Made by a program: the position numbers and the translations under genes. The notes beneath the pieces are model-generated. The model worked only from the letters and a program-made list of their open reading frames with translations, made no database searches and had not been told where the DNA came from. Below are positions 7,339 through 15,412 of a DNA stretch of 64,000 bases, piece after piece (position 1 is the stretch's first letter; each line of letters opens with the position of its first letter). This stretch comes from Actinopolymorpha pittospori (lineage in GTDB: Bacteria > Actinomycetota > Actinomycetes > Propionibacteriales > Actinopolymorphaceae): assembly GCF_014873875.1 (NCBI RefSeq), contig NZ_JADBEM010000001.1, positions 4,960,001 to 5,024,000 on the forward strand. The letters are read 5' to 3'.

Positions 7339-7692
7339 GTGGGGACACTTTCATGGCCATGGACACTTGTCGAGTTGGAATGCGTCGAGTACGGCTGGGC
7401 GATGCTCGGCTGGGTCGACGAGCGCGCAGACAATGACGAGCTGCGGGCGCAGTACCTGGCGATCCTGAACCGGGTACGTCGGATCGACAGCCTCCTTGAC
7501 CACCTGGACGGCTGCCTGCAGGGCCTGGAAGACGTCCTCACCGAGTCGCGCTCGGGACCTCAACAAACGAGCTTCGCCGCGAAACCACCATGCGCCCGGA
7601 AACGGTCCAGGCCGGCTCCCGCGCCCACGGCGCTGCTCGATCGCCGCCACCTCACCTCCGATGCCCCCGGTCGAGGTGTGAGGGAGGTGTAG
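7339..7692 (+). CDS. Hypothetical coiled, acidic protein
   Basis: I do not recognise a family. The central part (VEYGWAMLGWVDERADNDEL ... YLAILNRVRRIDSLLDHLDG) has a strongly amphipathic helical pattern and good actinobacterial codon use; the C-terminal third is low-complexity Arg/Pro/Ala. The start is uncertain: the GTG at 7339 is used, a TTG at 7375 is an alternative, and the frame stays open further upstream without signals, so the 5' end may be truncated. Its stop (GTG TAG) lies 2 nt before the next ATG, and that gene's GAGGGAGG ribosome binding site lies inside this one, so the two form an operon. Confidence 0.45.
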   Translation: MGTLSWPWTLVELECVEYGWAMLGWVDERADNDELRAQYLAILNRVRRIDSLLDHLDGCLQGLEDVLTESRSGPQQTSFAAKPPCARKRSRPAPAPTALLDRRHLTSDAPGRGVREV

Positions 7693-7694
7693 CG

Positions 7695-8171
7695 ATGACA
7701 CAAGTGGCGGGCAGCTATATGGTGCCGCCGGTCAGCTGGTCGATGCGGTTCACCGAGCTCGCACGACTGGCTGGCAGTGCGGTGCAGGCACAGGCCACCT
7801 CGCAGCCCGGTCCGCTGAGCGATGCCGATGTCCGCGACCTGGCCTACGACGTGCAGATGCTGGCGGCTGCGGCTGATGAGTGGGCGCTGGAAGCTTCCCG
7901 TCTCGCTCAAGACGCGAAGGCCACGGCCGAACACGTCCTGAACAAGAACCTGGGAACCGTTGTCGGTTCGACCTCGCTGCAGATCGAGCTGAACCGGCTC
8001 GCTCAACACCTCTACGGGATCCCCCAGCAAGAGGCGGAGCCCGGGACGACAACGGAACAGTCTTCACACAGAACCGTTGTTGATGGACGGCCATCTTTGG
8101 GGCGCGCCGTGAACACCATCGCCGCGGCCGTCGTCGTTGACCTGATCCGCTCCCGGGGCGGTGCCCGATGA
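7695..8171 (+). CDS. Hypothetical alpha-helical protein
   Basis: 158 residues with an excellent start: GAGGGAGG 7-8 nt before ATG 7695. No family recognised. The middle (VRDLAYDVQMLAAAADEWAL EASRLAQDAKATAEHVL in two successive stretches) is strongly helical with heptad-like spacing; the C-terminus has a short hydrophobic segment (VNTIAAAVVVDLIRS) which is too weak for a confident membrane anchor. The gene follows the preceding hypothetical by 2 nt, and its stop overlaps a further ATG (8168) that opens a 20-codon peptide rich in Arg and Cys (8168-8230), possibly a truncated third gene. Context is the accessory region between a decayed conjugative element and detoxification-type genes. Confidence 0.6.
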   Translation: MTQVAGSYMVPPVSWSMRFTELARLAGSAVQAQATSQPGPLSDADVRDLAYDVQMLAAAADEWALEASRLAQDAKATAEHVLNKNLGTVVGSTSLQIELNRLAQHLYGIPQQEAEPGTTTEQSSHRTVVDGRPSLGRAVNTIAAAVVVDLIRSRGGAR

Positions 8172-8399
8172 CCGTCCGGACCGTCACGTGCGTGGAGATC
8201 ACGTGCCGACGCGGCGGACGCCGCTGCTGACGCGCTCACCGGACCGCGCGAGGCTGGGTCTGTCCGGACTTTGTGCGACGGCCAGGTGGTGCGTCATGAG
8301 CCGCCTGTACCGCTGGACCGATTACCGGCACGCGCCGTGTCTAATTGCACGCCAGTTGCACGCCGGTCGGTCGCCACCTTGTTAGGGCGCCGATAGATT

Positions 8400-8413
8400 G
8401 CTAGCATTCTAGC
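8400..8413. promoter_or_regulatory. Palindrome over the start of the RHH-VOC operon
   Basis: GCTAG-CATT-CTAGC, a perfect 5-bp dyad with 4-bp centre, ends two bases before the ATG at 8415. CTAG is rare in this sequence. No Shine-Dalgarno precedes the ATG, so the transcript is probably leaderless, and this dyad is well placed as the autoregulatory operator of the ribbon-helix-helix protein encoded next. A direct repeat TTGCACGCC x2 (8345-8353, 8357-8365) lies 35 bp upstream. Confidence 0.5.
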
Positions 8414-8414
8414 T

Positions 8415-8582
8415 ATGCCGGAGCCAGAGAAAGTTCAGTTCAATGTCTACCTCCCGCGTGATCTCGTCACGCAGGTCAAGCACCGCGCGATCGACGAGGG
8501 TCTCTCGCTGAGTGTCCTCGTCGAGCGGGTCATGCGCAGCTACGTCGACAACGTGACCAACACGAAGGGAGCGAGCCGATGA
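8415..8582 (+). CDS. Ribbon-helix-helix (CopG/Arc-type) DNA-binding protein
   Basis: 55 residues. [20 protein letters not shown] begins with the DNA-contacting beta-strand (QFNVYLP), followed by two helices around [20 protein letters not shown]; this is the full CopG/Arc dimerisation fold. Length is typical of antitoxins and plasmid copy-number repressors. The stop codon overlaps the start of the next gene (ATGA at 8579-8582), so the two proteins are coupled. It has no upstream Shine-Dalgarno and begins immediately after a palindrome (8400-8413) that may be its own operator. Partner gene is a VOC-fold protein instead of a known toxin. Confidence 0.8.
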   Translation: MPEPEKVQFNVYLPRDLVTQVKHRAIDEGLSLSVLVERVMRSYVDNVTNTKGASR

Positions 8583-8935
8583 TCTCCTCCGCACCAATCC
8601 GTTTCACCGCGAACATCGACCAGATGCGCAGGTTCCTCGAACTACTCGGGTTCGAGGCGCACATCATCTCCGAGGAGCACGGCTGGGTTGAGATGCGTGG
8701 CGACGTCAGCATCATCAACCTCCACGGCGCCGACCGCGAAGAGAGCTCCGTCGTGTTCGACACCGACGAGCCGCTCGAATCCCTCCAGAAGCGTCTCCAG
8801 GACGCCGGGTTCAGCGACGCGCACATAACCGATGAAGCGTGGGGACGCATGCTCGAGGTCACTGACCCGCAAGGCGAGTCAGTCTGGATCAACGAGCGAA
8901 TGAACGACACCTACGGCTACCGCGTCGTCGACTGA
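8579..8935 (+). CDS. VOC-superfamily (glyoxalase/bleomycin-resistance-like) protein
   Basis: 118 residues in one babbb-type module: [20 protein letters not shown] (strand, helix), [36 protein letters not shown] and [16 protein letters not shown] with the terminal Glu that usually binds metal in glyoxalase-type enzymes. Single-module length fits dimeric VOC proteins that bind or modify small toxic molecules. It overlaps the ribbon-helix-helix gene by 4 bp. Resistance or detoxification is inferred; the alternative is a sensor/partner of the RHH regulator. No second VOC copy nearby. Confidence 0.8.
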   Translation: MISSAPIRFTANIDQMRRFLELLGFEAHIISEEHGWVEMRGDVSIINLHGADREESSVVFDTDEPLESLQKRLQDAGFSDAHITDEAWGRMLEVTDPQGESVWINERMNDTYGYRVVD

Positions 8936-8990
8936 GATTCGGACGTCTATCGCTCGTGCAGGCTGCTCACGCCCTGGACTCTGGCGCAAG

Positions 8991-9073
8991 ATGGACGATC
9001 ATGGACCCGGCTGGCAGGTCGCAAGCCTGCTTGTAATCGGGTGACTGCTGAACCGACCTCTCTTGAGGTCAAG
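8991..9073. repeat. 83-bp direct repeat, copy A
   Basis: Starts ATGGACGATCATGGACC and ends TTGAGGTCAAG. Copy B (9406-9488) has the same length with 13 mismatches, about 84% identity; both are followed by GCGCCG(C/T)TGACGCG. Confidence 0.85.
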
Positions 9074-9240
9074 GCGCCGCTGACGCGGCGCACCACCCGG
9101 CTACCGCCCTTGCGGGCGGCGCTGGGGCGCCGTCCTCGGACTCACCGGGCGGCACGGAGGCGCAGAAGCAATAACTGAGGCCGGTCGACACGGGTTGGGC
9201 GTCGCACCTATCCGACCGCCCCGTCCTCCTCGCATGCCAG

Positions 9241-9300
9241 TCTCCGGCCTGCACTCCACGCGTCAAGGGCGCCTGCCGGCGTCGCTTCGCGATCTTCGAC
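9241..9300. repeat. Interspersed repeat, intact copy
   Basis: TCTCCGGCCTGCACTCCACG through GTCAAGGGC (9241-9270) recurs at 11007-11036 with one mismatch, and the following GGCGTCGCTTCGCGATCT recurs at 15413-15430 as GGCGTCGCTCGGCGATCT, beyond the three-IS array. It therefore serves as the empty-site reference for that array. Confidence 0.8.
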
Positions 9301-9405
9301 AACGACCCGGGGTGACCACGATGCCTGACCAGGCGACAGCACCGTACACAGTTCGCGCGCTCGAGCCATCGCTCGCGGGCCGCTCGCCCCTGGGTCCCGC
9401 ATGAG

Positions 9406-9488
9406 ATGGACGATCACGGACCTGGCTGGCGGGTAGTAGGCCTGCTTGTAATCGGATGATTGCCGGGCCGACCTTTCTCGAGGTCAAG
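9406..9488. repeat. 83-bp direct repeat, copy B
   Basis: Same length as copy A (8991-9073), 70 of 83 bases identical. It ends 74 bp before the second GNAT gene. Confidence 0.85.
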
Positions 9489-9562
9489 AGCGCCGTTGAC
9501 GCGACGCGGCGCGCCGTCCTCGGGCTTACCGGATGTTGGCGCTACCGCCTAGCGTGATCGCC

Positions 9563-10057
9563 ATGACAACCTGTTGCGTAGTCCGACCGGAGACAGCCGC
9601 AGACATCGCCCGCGTCGCCGACGTCACCCGCCTTGCGTTCGGTGGGCGCCAGATCGAGGTCGATATGGTCGCCGCGATCCGGGCGTCGGACGAGTACGTT
9701 CCAGAGCTTTCCCTCGTGGCCGAGGTGGACGGCACCGTTGTCGGGCACTGCATGCTCGGCCGCAAGGCCCTGCTCGGTGTCACTGCCCCACCGGTGCTGG
9801 CCCTCGGTCCGCTCAGCGTTCTTCCGTCATGGCAGCGACGCGGCATCGGAAGCCAACTCGTGTCCACAGCTCAACAAGTCGCCACGCACCGGGGGAAGGA
9901 AGCGCTCATCGTGCTCCTCGGCCATCCGGACTACTACCCGCGCTTCGGGTTCCTCCCAGCCCGCGACTTCGGCATCCGGCCAGACTGGCCCGCAGCCATG
10001 GCCTACCCCTTGCTACCCGATCTCTCGAACTACCGTGGGGCCGAGATTCCGCACTAG
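9563..10057 (+). CDS. GNAT-family N-acetyltransferase (YhbS-like)
   Basis: 164 residues. LGPLSVLPSWQRRGIGSQLV is motif A with the Q/RxxGxG/A pyrophosphate loop; LIVLLGHPDYYPRFGFLPAR is the diagnostic YhbS-type motif ('vlGdp.YY.rfGF'). The ATG at 9563 is chosen over an upstream ATG/TTG at 9533 because conserved residues start directly after it (CCVVRPETAADI); no Shine-Dalgarno is visible. Substrate unknown; members of this group acetylate small amines or tRNA-linked targets. It lies immediately after the 83-bp repeat and before a broken kinase gene. Confidence 0.85.
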   Translation: MTTCCVVRPETAADIARVADVTRLAFGGRQIEVDMVAAIRASDEYVPELSLVAEVDGTVVGHCMLGRKALLGVTAPPVLALGPLSVLPSWQRRGIGSQLVSTAQQVATHRGKEALIVLLGHPDYYPRFGFLPARDFGIRPDWPAAMAYPLLPDLSNYRGAEIPH

Positions 10058-10124
10058 GGAGGCTTCCGTCCACCGCGCGGTAAACCTGGTGACGAATCGA
10101 GTCTGGTCTTGTCACAGTGTCCGG

Positions 10125-10849
10125 ATGAACTCGGCGTTCGACACCCGCGACCAGACGAAGCCCCGCCTGGTCATGCTTTCCGGTTCCTGTGCGGGCATCG
10201 GCAAGTCGACGCTTGCCGAAGGGCTCACACGCAGGCTGGAGGAAGCAGGTGCGACCGTCGACCTGTTCGGCGAGCACCAGATCTTCGCCCGAGCCGACTT
10301 CGTCGACGTCGCGGAGGCTTTCCGCAGCAGGGAGTTTCCGACACCCGAGCTCTTCCTGCCCACGTACACGCGGGTCTTCGACGGCTTCCGGGCCGCAAAC
10401 GCCTGAGGTGTGTTCGACTGGCACTGTGCAGGCATGGCGGCCGACCTTCCGTGGGCGATGCGGGACCACGGTCGGCTTGCGCGGCTTGCCTGGATGTACG
10501 AGAGCTCGCGGAGGACATGGATCCCGTCCTCCTAGACCTGGCCGGTGATGTGCGGACGGCGACCGAACGGGCGCTTGCCCAACGTGGTGACGTGTGGGCG
10601 AAGCGCTACGCACGCCTCGCGAGCGACGCCGGTCACACGTCTGGGCGCATCGCTGAGCGGATCGTGGCGTGGTCGCGAGATCAGCTGGGCGGGCTGCGGG
10701 AACAGGAGCTCGCGGCCATGCGGTCGGCGGGCTGGCCGATCGTAGAGTTGGACGCGATGGCATCGGCTGCTGAGGTCCTGGAGCAGGCGTGGGATGCCCT
10801 GGGCCTCGGCCGGTCCACAGCGCTCCCGTCCCCGTGCGTAACGGGTTAG
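10125..10849 (+). pseudogene. P-loop kinase (AAA/zeta-type), broken
   Basis: The first frame (10125-10406, 93 codons) has a clean Walker A, LSGSCAGIGKSTLAEGL, and substrate-binding helices, but ends in TGA at 10404. In the same frame beyond the stop the sequence still reads FDWHCAGMAADLPWAMRDHG, and the remaining C-terminal part (ELAEDMDPVLLDLAGDVRTA ... IVELDAMASAAEVLEQAWDA) is in another frame from about 10485. Joined, these make a nucleotide or small-molecule kinase of about 235 residues. At least one nonsense and one frameshift lesion are needed, so it is a decayed gene, not a sequencing slip at one place. Position: downstream of the GNAT gene on the same strand. Confidence 0.7.
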
Positions 10850-11040
10850 GGCCGCCCGGACTCGGGCGTCTTTCATGCCTGCCGCCAAGTGGGTTCGAGC
10901 TTGTCGCGCCGCCGGGCGCGCCCCCAACGTCTCGTCGTGGGCGGCCTCGATCCGGAGCGCCAGGCCTGCAGTGTCCGCTGCAGGGCCATGTATAGCTCGC
11001 CAGCGGTCTCCGGCCTCCACTCCACGCGTCAAGGGCCTAG
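10850..11040. repeat. Interspersed repeat copy interrupted by the IS array, left half
   Basis: The stretch after the broken kinase has no gene. Bases 11007-11036 match 9241-9270 (29 of 30). They are followed directly by CTAG (11037-11040) and the IS1380 terminus. The right half of the same repeat resumes at 15413. Confidence 0.75.
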
Positions 11041-12796
11041 CCTCGGCTATTCACGTGGGTCGGCGGCACGGGGTCTAAATGCGGCGGAGTGCCTTGCCTG
11101 TAAGGAAGAATCGGTGTTTGAGGACAACGATCTTTCTCGTAGAAAGGCACTCCGTAGGTGAAGCGTAGCAAGGGTTCGTCGGGTGGGAAGAGGGCACGCC
11201 GAGGCAAGGATGGTTCGGCTGGCGGCAGGGGTGGCGTGGCTGGGCCGCGGTTTCGGGTCAGCTCGGATGGGCACGGGTTGGCCTCGCATGCGGGTGTGTC
11301 GATGCTGCGCGAGCTCGCTGAGTTCGTGGGTCTGACCAGGTTCGTCACCCAGGCGTTGGCTGACACGTATCGGGGCCCGTGGCTTCACTCTCCGGGGCAG
11401 GTGTTCGCTGATCAGGCGTGTGCGATCGCCGATGGGGCGACGTCGACGTCGGGGATCGCGGTGTTGCGGGACCGCCCGCAACTGCACGGGGCGGTGGCCA
11501 GTCAGCCGACCGTGTGGCGGCTGGTCGACAGGATCGATGAACGGCATCTGGGGCTGGTGCGTCAGGCGCGGGCGAAGGCGCGTGAGCGGGCCTGGCAGGC
11601 GGGAGCGGCCCCGGACCTGGAGGCCACCGGTGGGTATCTGCACATCGACTTCGATGCCACGATCACCATCGCTCACAGCGAGAAGTCCGGCGCTGCACCG
11701 ACCTGGAAGAAGAGCTTCGGGTTCCATCCGCTGCACTCCTATCTGGACCGGCCCGAGATCTCCGGCGGGGAGTCGCTGGCTGGGATCCTTCGGCCCGGAA
11801 ACGCCGGGTCGAACACCATCGCCGACCACAAGACACTGCTGGACCTGACCCTTGAAGCGCTCCCGGAGTCCTACCGGCCTGGCGTCGACGGTGCGCCGGA
11901 GATCCTGATCCGGGCCGATGCGGCCGGGGCGACCTACGACTTCGCCGCCTACTGCCGGCAGAAACACTGCGAGTTCAGCTTCTCCACCGAGTCGACCCCC
12001 ACCTATGTGGGGATCGCCGACGCGGTGGACGAGCAGCTGTGGGCGACCGCGATCGAAGACGACGGGATCCGTGACGGTGCCATGGTGTTCGAAGCCACAC
12101 ACTGTGTGGATCTGTCGAAGTGGCCGCAAGGCACCCGGCTGATCCTACGCAAGGAACGCCCGCATCCGGGCGCCCAACTCCAACTGCACAACACCACCAG
12201 TGACGGGATGCGGCTGACCGCGTTCATCACCGACACCCCGGCCCGTGTAGTCCCCCACCAGATCCAGGGACTGGAGCTACGACACCGCCAGCACGCCCAC
12301 GTCGAAGCACGGATCAAAGACTCCGGCCACCTCGGCCTGGGCAACCTGCCGCTGGACGCGTTCTGCCACAACCAGGCCTGGTTCGAGATAGCGCTCGCCG
12401 CCGCGGATCTGATCAGCTGGGCGAAACTGCTCGGCTTCAAAGACCACCCCGGGATCGCCAAAGCCACACCCGAAACCTTCCGCTACAAAGTCCTACACGT
12501 CGCCGGAAAAATCGTCTCCACCGCCCGACAGCTGTATCTGAAACTGGACTCTTCCTGGACCCCCAGCCCCGCGATCGAGAAAGGCTGGACGCGCATCCGT
12601 ACGGCCTTCGGCTAACACCCGCCGTCCCTGACCACCTCGCGAGCCGCAGAAACGGAGACCCGCAAACCCCCACTGAACAACAACAACCGGCGCCCAGCCG
12701 CCGGGCGCGCCAGCCTACCCGCAAGCAGCTTTCACAACCACGCAAGCCCAAACAAGAATCCATCACCACTAGATCAATTTCCGTGAATAGTTGAGG
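11041..12796 (+). mobile_element. IS1380-family insertion sequence, copy 1 (complete)
   Basis: Ends CCTCGGCTATTCACG (11041-11055) and CGTGAATAGTTGAGG (12782-12796) are imperfect inverted repeats (13 of 15). Both outer flanks are CTAG (11037-11040, 12797-12800), a 4-bp target duplication as known for this family. One transposase gene. The first 80 bp are identical to bases 63921-64000 at the right edge of the window, so at least two copies exist in the genome. Confidence 0.9.
11158..12615 (+). CDS. IS1380-family transposase
   Basis: 485 residues, full length for the family. A basic, glycine-rich N-terminus leads into the DNA-binding region (DGHGLASHAGVSMLRELAEF), then a DDE-type RNase H-like core: GYLHIDFDATITIAHSEKSG with the first catalytic Asp, EILIRADAAGATYDFAAYCR with the second, and ELRHRQHAHVEARIKDSGHL with the Glu. 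The start is GTG at 11158 with AAAGG 10 nt upstream. No lesion is visible, so the element is probably active. Its promoter must lie in the 117 bp between the left terminus and the start. Confidence 0.92.
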   Translation: MKRSKGSSGGKRARRGKDGSAGGRGGVAGPRFRVSSDGHGLASHAGVSMLRELAEFVGLTRFVTQALADTYRGPWLHSPGQVFADQACAIADGATSTSGIAVLRDRPQLHGAVASQPTVWRLVDRIDERHLGLVRQARAKARERAWQAGAAPDLEATGGYLHIDFDATITIAHSEKSGAAPTWKKSFGFHPLHSYLDRPEISGGESLAGILRPGNAGSNTIADHKTLLDLTLEALPESYRPGVDGAPEILIRADAAGATYDFAAYCRQKHCEFSFSTESTPTYVGIADAVDEQLWATAIEDDGIRDGAMVFEATHCVDLSKWPQGTRLILRKERPHPGAQLQLHNTTSDGMRLTAFITDTPARVVPHQIQGLELRHRQHAHVEARIKDSGHLGLGNLPLDAFCHNQAWFEIALAAADLISWAKLLGFKDHPGIAKATPETFRYKVLHVAGKIVSTARQLYLKLDSSWTPSPAIEKGWTRIRTAFG

Positions 12797-12800
12797 CTAG

Positions 12801-14256
12801 TAGGACTTTGTCATGTCGATCATGGTGGGGCGAGTGTTTCGATGTGGTCGATGGTGACTTCTTGTCGGCAGGTGGGGCATGCGCCGGCGATGAGGGCGAG
12901 CACGATTTGTAGCTCGTGTACGACTGCGTACAAGCTCAGGCCGGCGCATCCTGTTTTGGGTCGAGTCTGACCATGGTGCAGAAAGCTTGGGCGATCGCGA
13001 CGAGTGTGACGTGGCGGTTCCAGCCGGTCCAGGAGCGTCCTTCGAAGTGGTCGAGTCCGAGCCCGGTTTTCAGTTCGCGGTAGTCATGTTCGATCCGCCA
13101 CCGGATCTTTGCCAGGTCGACGAGCTGATCGATCGGTGTGTCGGCAGGCAGGTTAGAAAGCCAGTAGTCGGTAGGCTCGTTCGCCTCATCGGGCCATTCG
13201 ACCAGCAGCAGCTTCGCCGGCAAGGTCCCATCGTCTGCGCGAGGGATGTCGCGGTTGGCCGGACGTACCACGAACACCGCGAACTTCGAGGTCATGGCAG
13301 CACTCGGATTACCTTTCGTTTTTCTGGTCCCCTGCCGCCACGCCACCTCCTGGTAGGCATCGCGGCCGGCCGCCATGGCGATCTCGCGCAGACTCGATGC
13401 CGGCTTCGGGTAGTGAGGCTTGGGACGTCTGCCACGACCACCGTTACGTGGCGGTCTCACCGGCTCCGCTTCGCCGGGGTGGGCGCTGGTGCCGGCTTTG
13501 AGTGCGACCACATAGTCCAGACCACGTTCTTCCACGCCGAGCCGGAACCTGGTGCAATCCCCATATCCGGCATCGGCAACGACGGGAAGCCTCGGCGACC
13601 CCCATTCGGCTTGCTCATCAAGCATGTCCAGCGCGAGCCGCCACTTCTCGACATGCCTCACGTCGTCAGGGACTTTGGATTCGGCTCGCTTCCGGCGGAC
13701 CTTCTCGGCCTGCTCAGGATCATCACAGGCCTTGTCGTCCCAGCTTTCCGGGCAAAACAACCGCCAGTCAACCGCCGCCGAGCAGGTGTCGTTGACCGCG
13801 TGAACACTCACCCCGATCTGGCAGTTGGCGGTCTTGCCCAACGTCCCGGAATACTGCCAGGCCACACACGCCGAGGCAGGCCCATCCTTGGGGAATCCGG
13901 TGTCGTCGATCACGTATGCCCGCGGCCCAATCGCCTGCGCAGCCCACGAGCTCAACCTGCGCCGCACCGCGGTGAAATCCCATGTCGAGGAAGTGACGAA
14001 CTGCTGCAACCGCTGATGATCCACACCCAGCCGCTCCGCCATCGGCTGCATCGACTTACGCCGACCATCAGTCAACAGGCCACGCAGATACAACTCACCC
14101 GTGGCACGCTGATCCGAACGCGCAAGACAACCCAGCATGTCGGCTGCGAACTCGCCAAGCCTCGGCCGCAACTCCGCTATCTGATCAGGAGTCATGCACC
14201 GACCATGTCAGAACATCAACCACAGAACACGAAACGACACACCTAACAAAGTACTA
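12801..14256 (-). mobile_element. IS701-family insertion sequence, copy 1 (complete)
   Basis: Termini TAGGACTTTGT (12801) and ACAAAGTACTA (to 14256) are inverted repeats with one mismatch. Flanks are CTAG on both sides (12797-12800 and 14257-14260), a 4-bp target duplication; the left one is shared with the preceding IS1380. Length 1456 bp, identical to copy 2 at 23980-25435, which lies in opposite orientation. Confidence 0.92.
12936..14195 (-). CDS. IS701-family transposase (intact)
   Basis: 419 residues. N-terminal dimerisation/DNA-binding part is MTPDQIAELRPRLGEFAADM and GVDHQRLQQFVTSSTWDF; the DDE core has YVIDDTGFPKDG (first Asp pair), LPVVADAGYGDCTRFRLGVE (second Asp) and IRWRIEHDYRELKTGLGLDH (the Y-R-E-L-K signature with the catalytic Glu). 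It is the intact version; copy 2 has a stop at codon 150. The ATG at 14195 is 61 bp inside the element's terminus. Transcription runs toward the IS1380 element. Confidence 0.92.
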   Translation of the reverse strand: MTPDQIAELRPRLGEFAADMLGCLARSDQRATGELYLRGLLTDGRRKSMQPMAERLGVDHQRLQQFVTSSTWDFTAVRRRLSSWAAQAIGPRAYVIDDTGFPKDGPASACVAWQYSGTLGKTANCQIGVSVHAVNDTCSAAVDWRLFCPESWDDKACDDPEQAEKVRRKRAESKVPDDVRHVEKWRLALDMLDEQAEWGSPRLPVVADAGYGDCTRFRLGVEERGLDYVVALKAGTSAHPGEAEPVRPPRNGGRGRRPKPHYPKPASSLREIAMAAGRDAYQEVAWRQGTRKTKGNPSAAMTSKFAVFVVRPANRDIPRADDGTLPAKLLLVEWPDEANEPTDYWLSNLPADTPIDQLVDLAKIRWRIEHDYRELKTGLGLDHFEGRSWTGWNRHVTLVAIAQAFCTMVRLDPKQDAPA

Positions 14257-14260
14257 CTAG

Positions 14261-15408
14261 GTGTTGCGGCTCATGAGGTTGTTGACGGTGGCCGGGGTGT
14301 GAGGGAGGGGTAGATCGCCTGGCGGCAGGATGGAAGTGCGACCAACCGTTCTGCTCACCGAAAGGGATCTACCCCTCGTGTCCCACGCTAGCGCCCCGTT
14401 GACTCCTGCCGGCCGGCTGCGTCTTGTTCTGCGCTGTCAGTCCCGTCCGATCGCTCACGTGGCCGCCGAAGCGGCGGTGTCGCGTCAGTGCTTGTCGAAG
14501 TGGGTGAACCGCTACCGGACCAGCGGCGAAGCCGGCCTGGCCGATCGGTCCAGCGCCCCGCACAGCTCACCGGCACAGACGCCACCGGAGGTGGTGGAGC
14601 TGATCGAGAGCTGGCGGCGGGAGCACAAGTGGTCAGCCCGCCAGATCGCGGTCGAGTTGGCGATCCTCGGGCACCAGGTGTCGACTGCGACGGTGGGGCG
14701 TTGGCTGGTCAGGTTGGGTATCAACCGCCGTCGCGACCTGGACCCCAGCGGCGCGAGCAACCGCCGGCCGGGCAAGATCACCGCCCGGTATCCGGGTCAC
14801 ATGGTCCATCTGGACGTGAAGAAGGTCGGCCGGATCCCTGATGGGGGTGGCTGGCGGGCCCATGGCCGCGACAGCGAGGCTCACGGGGCGGCCCGGCGCG
14901 CGGCCGCTAAGCAGCGTGTCAGGGCCAAGAAGAGCGGCGCCGGCCGGCCGAGCTACGTTTTTCTGCATTCGGCGGTGGACGGGTTCTCCCGGCTCGCCTA
15001 CACCGAACACCTACCCGATGAGACCGCCGCCACCACCATCGGCTTCTTCCACCGCGCCCGCGGCTTCTTCGCTGCCCACGGCATCAACCGGATCGTGCGC
15101 GTGGTGACCGACAATGGTGCGAACTGCCGTGCCGGCGACTTCGCCCGCAGTACACGCGCGTTCGTCTCACGCCACCAACGCACCCGCCCCTACACGCCCC
15201 GGCTCAACGGCAAGGTCGAGCGCTACCAGCGCATCCTCGCCGAAGAACTCCTCTACGCCCGCACCTGGACCAGCGAGGCCCAACGCGCCGACGCGATCCA
15301 GGTGTGGAACATCCACTACAACTATCATCGAGCCCACACCGCCGCCGGCGACAAACCCCCCGCCACCCGCCTCCGGCGCACCGTCACCAACGTCATGATC
15401 GCGAACAC
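14261..15408 (+). mobile_element. IS481-family insertion sequence (complete)
   Basis: Left end GTGTTGCGGCTCATGAGGTT and right end (complement) GTGTTCGCGATCATGACGTT are inverted repeats that remain similar for about 28 bp. CTAG flanks both ends (14257-14260, 15409-15412); the left one is shared with IS701. It is the third element at the same tetranucleotide. Confidence 0.9.
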
Positions 15409-15412
15409 CTAG
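14378..15412 (+). CDS. IS481-family transposase
   Basis: 344 residues from GTG 14378 (an ATG at 14330 gives 360). The N-terminal helix-turn-helix pair is VAAEAAVSRQCLSKWVNRYR and KWSARQIAVELAILGHQVST; the integrase-like core has HMVHLDVKKVGRI (first Asp), RIVRVVTDNGANCRAGDFAR (second Asp) and PRLNGKVERYQRILAEELLY (catalytic Glu with the family's NGKVER). All three acidic residues are present. Unusually, the TAG stop (15410-15412) lies in the CTAG that is the target duplication or outermost terminus, so translation ends exactly at the element's edge. Confidence 0.92.
   Translation: MSHASAPLTPAGRLRLVLRCQSRPIAHVAAEAAVSRQCLSKWVNRYRTSGEAGLADRSSAPHSSPAQTPPEVVELIESWRREHKWSARQIAVELAILGHQVSTATVGRWLVRLGINRRRDLDPSGASNRRPGKITARYPGHMVHLDVKKVGRIPDGGGWRAHGRDSEAHGAARRAAAKQRVRAKKSGAGRPSYVFLHSAVDGFSRLAYTEHLPDETAATTIGFFHRARGFFAAHGINRIVRVVTDNGANCRAGDFARSTRAFVSRHQRTRPYTPRLNGKVERYQRILAEELLYARTWTSEAQRADAIQVWNIHYNYHRAHTAAGDKPPATRLRRTVTNVMIANT

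Larger units (their letters stand above)
8936..9562. other. Repeat-rich intergenic region
   Basis: About 630 bp without a credible gene. It contains two 83-bp imperfect direct repeats (8991-9073 and 9406-9488) and the first copy of another repeat (9241-9300) whose second copy is split by the IS array at 11.0-15.4 kb. A small hairpin GACCTC-TCTT-GAGGTC ends the first 83-bp copy. Confidence 0.6.

Noticed and set aside
8360-10860. Integron-like attC sites (GTTAGGG at about 8381 and 10845)
   Set aside because: Only two core-like heptamers, no paired R/L boxes, no integron integrase; the direct repeats are better evidence for cassette behaviour.
12987-14246. 419-codon frames antisense to both IS701 transposases (also 23990-25249)
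   Set aside because: Pure mirror frames of the transposase; they differ between copies only where the real gene differs and lack any motif.
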